Assembly (NCBI GenBank): GCA_020436165.1
Contig: JAGQYI010000051.1
Span: 1 to 64,000, forward strand
Origin: Cyclobacteriaceae bacterium
GTDB lineage: Bacteria; Bacteroidota; Bacteroidia; Cytophagales; Cyclobacteriaceae
DNA length: 64,000 nt
Reading direction: 5' to 3'
How positions within the stretch are numbered: position 1 is the stretch's first letter; every line of letters begins with the position of its first letter. Shown here in pieces: positions 63,515 to 64,000 of this stretch. A model generated the notes under the pieces. That model was not told the DNA's origin, did no database searches, and saw only the letters and a list, made by a program, of their open reading frames with translations. The position numbers and the translations under genes are program-made.

Positions 63515-64000
63515 TTGAAAATCGCCTATTTGATTTTAGCCCATAAAGAGCCTCAGCAGCTTTATCAAATGATCGAAAGCTTGTACAGTAAGGATGTCCA
63601 ATTTTTTGTTCATATCGATGTGGCAAGTAGTATTAACGACTTCAAAAAGTTATTTGATAATAAACAATATGTAAACATCTCTTCTAAGTTCAAAACAAGT
63701 TGGGGAAGCTTTAACCTTGTACGATCTGAGTTGCATTTGTTGGAGAAGGCTTTTGCATGGGGGGCAGATAGATATGTGCTTTTAAGTGGTCAGGACTATC
63801 CCATTAAATCAAATGATCAAATTGCTCTTTTTTTTGAGCAGAATAAGAATATCGGATTCATTGAAGGAGAAAAGCTACCAAAAATTAATTGGTCAGAGCA
63901 TCAGAACGGATTATTCAGAATAAACAGATTTCATTTTGAAATTTTTGGTTCCTGGAAATCTTTTCCGCCTCATTCGAAAAAACCGATTTTAAGACAAATC
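63515..64000 (+). CDS. Core-2/I-branching-type beta-1,6-N-acetylglucosaminyltransferase (GT14-like), N-terminal part
   Basis: An open frame of 162 codons runs to the window edge without a stop. It starts with TTG 4 bp after the previous stop, with AGGAG about 9 bp before. The product begins KIAYLILAHKEPQQLYQMIESL, then FFVHIDVASS, SWGSFNLVRSELHLLEKAF and YVLLSGQDYPIKS, the ordered motifs of the Branch family (PF02485). It adds GlcNAc or a related sugar to a growing chain. The C-terminal half is outside the window. Confidence 0.88.
   Translation, partial: MKIAYLILAHKEPQQLYQMIESLYSKDVQFFVHIDVASSINDFKKLFDNKQYVNISSKFKTSWGSFNLVRSELHLLEKAFAWGADRYVLLSGQDYPIKSNDQIALFFEQNKNIGFIEGEKLPKINWSEHQNGLFRINRFHFEIFGSWKSFPPHSKKPILRQI

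Overview
The window reads as a chromosomal segment of a Bacteroidota bacterium, most likely of the order Cytophagales. Signs visible in the sequence are AT-rich DNA, tight operons, promoter-like boxes of the TAnnTTTG type, few Shine-Dalgarno sites, many apparent TTG starts, and family markers: SprA and PorD of the type IX secretion system (T9SS), two proteins with T9SS C-terminal sorting domains, Bacteroidetes-type TonB proteins, and the syntenies bamD-rpoZ-coaBC-porD-recN and maeB-ruvA-sprA-gcvH. No rRNA, tRNA, CRISPR array, phage or insertion sequence was recognised. Almost everything is core or lineage-core gene content.

Layout, left to right. 1-4.6 kb: the end of a DUF2461 gene, a LytS/LytTR two-component pair, a secreted carboxypeptidase-regulatory-domain protein, then about 490 bp of non-coding DNA holding a diverged direct duplication with a long conserved hairpin, and a GNAT acetyltransferase. 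4.6-12.1 kb (minus strand): envelope and housekeeping genes recN, porD, coaBC, rpoZ, bamD, a small T9SS cargo protein and an OstA-like protein. 12.1-15 kb: tilS, a cyclic-nucleotide-binding protein and mdh. 15-25.4 kb: an APC permease, a plus-strand run (unknown membrane protein, BatA-like protein, dihydroorotase-like protein, two DUF4199 proteins, two family-2 glycosyltransferases) and a convergent MFS transporter. 25.5-32.3 kb: a TPR hybrid sensor kinase, a methyltransferase, and an ECF sigma / membrane anti-sigma candidate / periplasmic protein operon. 32.3-46.3 kb (minus): three TonB C-terminal-domain proteins, vanZ-like, gcvH, the giant sprA, ruvA, maeB and a DUF4837 lipoprotein. 46.4-55.6 kb (minus): cell-wall and envelope genes (LysM transglycosylase, gatA, tatA, EnvC-like, DUF4292 lipoprotein, TPR protein, polysaccharide flippase) and an enoyl-CoA hydratase. 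55.6-57.3 kb: a T9SS cargo gene bracketed by two homologous non-coding elements. 57.3-61 kb: threonine dehydrogenase and Kbl (threonine to glycine) and ahcY. 61-64 kb: glycosyltransferases of a surface-polysaccharide locus running off the right edge.

How it fits together: SprA (outer-membrane translocon), PorD, the TonB proteins, BamD, OstA-like and TatA serve envelope assembly and export, and the two sorting-domain proteins are likely clients. The strongest candidates for something undescribed are non-coding: the duplicated element pair around the T9SS gene at 55.6-57.3 kb, and the duplicated hairpin element at 3.6-4.05 kb whose stem substitutions all keep pairing when read as plus-strand RNA. 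No clear novel multi-gene system is visible.
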